From Streptomyces griseoflavus (GTDB lineage Bacteria > Actinomycetota > Actinomycetes > Streptomycetales > Streptomycetaceae): a stretch of 54,608 bases of DNA. The stretch covers positions 1 to 54,608 of the forward strand of contig NZ_BMUC01000006.1 of NCBI RefSeq assembly GCF_014649995.1, read 5' to 3'. The position numbers were made by a program, and so were the translations under genes. The notes below the pieces were generated by a model. The model did not search any database and was not told where the DNA came from. It saw nothing but the letters and a program-made list of their open reading frames with translations. The first letter of the stretch is position 1. Each line of letters starts with the position of its first letter. Shown here one piece after another: positions 52,525 to 54,608 of the stretch.

Positions 52525-53430
52525 TTAACGCCCTCTGAGTACGTGTTCGCGGCCGTCGCTGACTTCGATGAGGCGGATGACCACGCTGTCCTGGCTGCCG
52601 TACAGCCCGACCCAGCCGCGGTACGTGCGCAGGGCGGGGGCATCGTCGGTCCATTCGCCGATGACGGCCGGGCCGCCCTCTTCGAACCGGAGGACCGCGA
52701 GGTACCGGGTGGGCTCCGACTGGTCCGCCGTACGCGGGGCGGGAACGTCCCTGGCCTTCAGGGCGGCGAAGTCGGCGTGCGCGGCCTCGACGGCTTCGGG
52801 GTACGCCTCGCGCTTGGCGTGTTCGGCGAGCGCCCGGTAGATGCTGGTGACGGAGGAGTTGTGTCCCTTGCGCTTGCTGGTGGGGGTGATCAGGTCGGGC
52901 TGGATCTGCTCGACGGACTCGCCGCCCGCGCGGCACCGGAACACGGTGTGGAGCATGTCGGCGGTGATGACCGGGGGTCGGCCGCCGTGCTTGCCTTTGC
53001 GGGCCGCGGTGTCGAGCCCCTCCAGCGTCGACTCCGGGATGTTCTCCCGTTCGGTCTCCGCCATCGCCGCGAAGAACGCGAACAGCAGCTTGCCGGGGCC
53101 GGTGGGGTCGTAGATGCCGGGCGGGGGCCCGGCGAGCATCTCCAGGACCAGGCCGTGGGCGGTGAGGTGGTCGGCGAGCACGGTGAGTTCGGCGGCGTCG
53201 CGGCCGAGCCGCTTCATCTCGTACACGGTAAAGATGACGCGGCAGTGCGGGGCGTGGGCCTTGACCTCCCGCGCCGTACGAGCGCCTCCTCGAACTGGGC
53301 CCTCCGCGGACGCGGGTGCTGATCTTCTCGCTGAAGATCTTGTCCCTCGGGATGCCGTGGCCCGCAAGGCGTCGAGCTGGGAGTCGTCGTCCTGCCCAAG
53401 GGCGGAGCAAGGGGCGCGGGTGGTGCCGTC
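52525..53430 (-). pseudogene. Serine recombinase (resolvase/invertase family), frameshifted
   Basis: Segments in three frames assemble a resolvase: LGQDDDSQLDALRA (first frame), GIPRDKIFSEKISTRVR (second), QFEEAL (third), then back to EVKAHAPHCRVIFTVYEMKR, LGRDAAELTVLADHLTAHGL, FAFFAAMAETERENI and a C-terminal HTH-like KRKGHNSSVTSIYRALAEHA. The catalytic Ser lies before the first visible segment and is lost. The final residues (HVLRGR then stop) are encoded in the right end of the IS5 element, so IS insertion replaced the natural C-terminus. Two indels could also be sequencing errors. Confidence 0.7.
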
Positions 53431-53827
53431 TCTTACGCCGGCCTCCGCGCCGGTTCTCGTGATCGTCACGGACTCATGGCAGGCCGAGCCCTCCACGGTC
53501 CGCGCACGCGTGGAACTCGTCCACGATCAGCGTCGGATGCGCAGGGCTTGACGGCATGGGGAAGGGCAGTCCGGCACCGCGTACCTCGATGATCTTCGGG
53601 ATGGGGTCTCGTCGCAGCCGTGTGTCTCGTGGAGGCGGGCCCGGAGAACGTCACTCGATGCGGGTCGTTGCCCTACCTGCCGGCCAGGCTGCTGATACTC
53701 GATGAGTCGGCCTGCCGGGTCGTGTCGGCGGTTGGGTGCGAACAACAACTTTGTCCAAGAAGCAGCGCCGGGTATGCGGCCCGAAGAAGGGAGTGTCTTG
53801 TCGCATACTCGGCGCTGACCGGCAGAG
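53431..53827. other. Non-coding interval
   Basis: About 400 bp without a supported gene. A minus-strand piece LIVDEFHACADRGGLGLP near 53490-53530 looks coding but is isolated. Confidence 0.4.
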
Positions 53828-54298
53828 TTACGCCGTCGTGGCTGCTGTCTCGGTGGCTTCGACTGCGGACTTGAAGTCAGGGTGAACCCCGATTTGATCA
53901 AGCCACACGCTCATCGAGTTGTAGCAATTGAACCTTTCGATCTTTCCGTCACGGAGGTACCAGAGGTCCGCCGCCGGCACGTCGATCCGGTTCCCGGTCG
54001 GTGGGATCTCGCCGACCGGAGTCGGAAACCCTCCGAGATGCGTGCCCTGGATTCGCAACTCGACGGCGACGACATCACCGAACGCATGTACCTCGAGCAG
54101 CTCACGGTGTACATCGGGGAACGAGCGGGCGAGGCCCGCGATCACCTGAGGAATCTGCTCTCCGCGGAAACTCTGCGAGGTCGACATGTCGTTGAACGAC
54201 CCGTCCTCGGTGAACAAGGCCAGGAAACCGTCACCGTCGAGAACGCTCCCTTCCGCGAGCCGGTAAGCCTCGCGAATGGTCTTTTCGTTACTTTCCAT
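53828..54298 (-). CDS. SnoaL-like (NTF2 superfamily) protein
   Basis: A 156-residue cone-fold protein. Typical SnoaL/NTF2 features are the N-terminal helix IREAYRLAEGSVLDGDGFLA, LFTEDGSFNDMS, the middle FPDVHRELLEVHAFGDVVAV and the end LWYLRDGKIERFNCYN. Members are often isomerases, cyclases or dehydratases. ATG 54298 has AAAGGAG 7 nt upstream. It is divergent from the Rrf2 regulator; the tripled palindrome between them lies 70-150 bp upstream of its start. Confidence 0.9.
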   Translation of the reverse strand: MESNEKTIREAYRLAEGSVLDGDGFLALFTEDGSFNDMSTSQSFRGEQIPQVIAGLARSFPDVHRELLEVHAFGDVVAVELRIQGTHLGGFPTPVGEIPPTGNRIDVPAADLWYLRDGKIERFNCYNSMSVWLDQIGVHPDFKSAVEATETAATTA

Positions 54299-54366
54299 TC
54301 CTGTTCTCCTTTGAGTTCGCAACACGCTCACGATCCGCGCTTGTCTTTGATTGACCCTTCCCGGCT

Positions 54367-54389
54367 GTCGTAACGGTAATCGTTACGAC
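54367..54389. promoter_or_regulatory. Operator 1: GTCGTAAC-N7-GTTACGAC
   Basis: A perfect inverted repeat with 8-bp arms around 7 bp, extended by further pairing to CTGTCGTAACG and CGTTACGACAG around a 5-bp centre. First of three tandem sites between SnoaL and Rrf2. Confidence 0.75.
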
Positions 54390-54394
54390 AGATT

Positions 54395-54417
54395 GTCGCA
54401 ACCTTCCCTGTTGCGAC
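54395..54417. promoter_or_regulatory. Operator 2: GTCGCAAC-N7-GTTGCGAC
   Basis: Second perfect inverted repeat with the same 8-7-8 arrangement, starting 28 bp after the first. Confidence 0.75.
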
Positions 54418-54423
54418 TGAGCT

Positions 54424-54446
54424 GTCGTAACATGAAGCGTTGCGGC
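54424..54446. promoter_or_regulatory. Operator 3: GTCGTAAC-N7-GTTGCGGC
   Basis: Third, imperfect site of the same type, starting 29 bp after the second and ending just before the SD of the Rrf2 gene. Confidence 0.55.
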
Positions 54447-54459
54447 CGGAGGAGGGAGC

Positions 54460-54608
54460 ATGAGCGCCAACAGCAGGCTGACCATTGCCGCCCATGCGCT
54501 GGCCTGGATCGGCCTCTACCAGCGCCAGGGCCATGAGGTCGCCACCTCCGAGCAGATCGCGACCAGCGCGAACACCAACCCCGTGGTGATCAGGCGGCTG
54601 CTCGGCGA
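54460..54608 (+). CDS. Rrf2 family transcriptional regulator (partial, 3' end outside window)
   Basis: The first 49 residues are visible: [20 protein letters not shown], then [20 protein letters not shown]. This is the winged HTH of Rrf2-type regulators, which often carry an Fe-S or other redox sensor; the Cys cluster region is not in the window. GGAGGGAG lies 3-4 nt before the ATG. The three tandem palindromes upstream are its likely own operators and would also control the divergent SnoaL-like gene. Confidence 0.9.
   Translation, partial: MSANSRLTIAAHALAWIGLYQRQGHEVATSEQIATSANTNPVVIRRLLG

Larger units (their letters stand above)
51132..52540 (-). mobile_element. IS5-family insertion element (transposase plus accessory ORF)
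   Basis: A transposase and an overlapping accessory frame make up the element. Its right end is probably at about 52520-52540, where GAGGGCGTTAAGTCCCG appears on the minus strand as a plausible terminal repeat. I could not find the matching left repeat, so the left end is probably lost. Confidence 0.55.

Noticed and set aside
1-54608. CRISPR arrays, tRNA, rRNA
   Set aside because: No regularly spaced direct repeats of 25-40 bp and no tRNA- or rRNA-like sequences were seen anywhere in the window.

Overview
The window is high-GC actinobacterial DNA and most resembles a Streptomyces accessory or chromosome-arm region. The gene families point that way: three XRE/MmyB-type regulators, NarL-type two-component systems, a LAL-type LuxR regulator, a soluble Ser/Thr kinase, a SWIM/DUF6493 pair, Atu4866-domain proteins, a secreted beta/gamma-crystallin protein and many insertion-sequence relics. 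All calls come from reading translations and DNA motifs by eye; no database search was run. No tRNA, rRNA or CRISPR array was seen.

Layout. 1-3 kb: 3' part of a DUF1963 gene, then a Ser/Thr kinase with a C-terminal LamG-like domain. 2.6-5.7 kb: a SWIM zinc-finger remnant coupled to DUF6493. 6-8 kb: an SDR/VOC operon divergent from a GntR regulator, with two identical palindromes between them. 8.4-10.3 kb: tandem MmyB regulators with leaderless-looking promoters. 10.4-14.9 kb: a divergent Atu4866 pair (one fused to a barrel-less amidohydrolase), an intact amidohydrolase and an MFS exporter. 15.6-20.5 kb: a secreted tripeptidyl-aminopeptidase-like lipoprotein, a decayed membrane gene, and a histidine kinase/response regulator pair. 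21-24 kb: a broken OsmC gene, a cupin, a secreted crystallin protein and a second DUF1963 gene.

24-29.3 kb is the most interesting stretch. It holds a membrane-anchored EAD1 (effector-associated domain 1) protein, a small membrane protein and a large XRE-NACHT-HEAT NTPase, bracketed and interrupted by transposase fragments (IS5-like, IS630-like, IS5-like). It looks like a biological-conflict or anti-phage island. 29.7-38.7 kb: a GNAT enzyme, a small membrane protein, two paralogous P-loop ATPase/HTH regulators flanking a second histidine kinase, an orphan regulator with a degenerate receiver, and a NarL response regulator.

39-54.6 kb: an intact OsmC gene, an IS256 relic that destroyed an SDR gene, a monooxygenase, an alpha/beta hydrolase, a LAL regulator, an MmyB/SDR divergent pair, an LtrA-like membrane protein, an aldehyde dehydrogenase, an IS5 element, a frameshifted serine recombinase, and a SnoaL-like gene divergent from an Rrf2 regulator. 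A promoter segment of about 170 bp is duplicated almost exactly in front of the alpha/beta hydrolase and the aldehyde dehydrogenase, suggesting they share control. Three evenly spaced operator-like palindromes sit between SnoaL and Rrf2.
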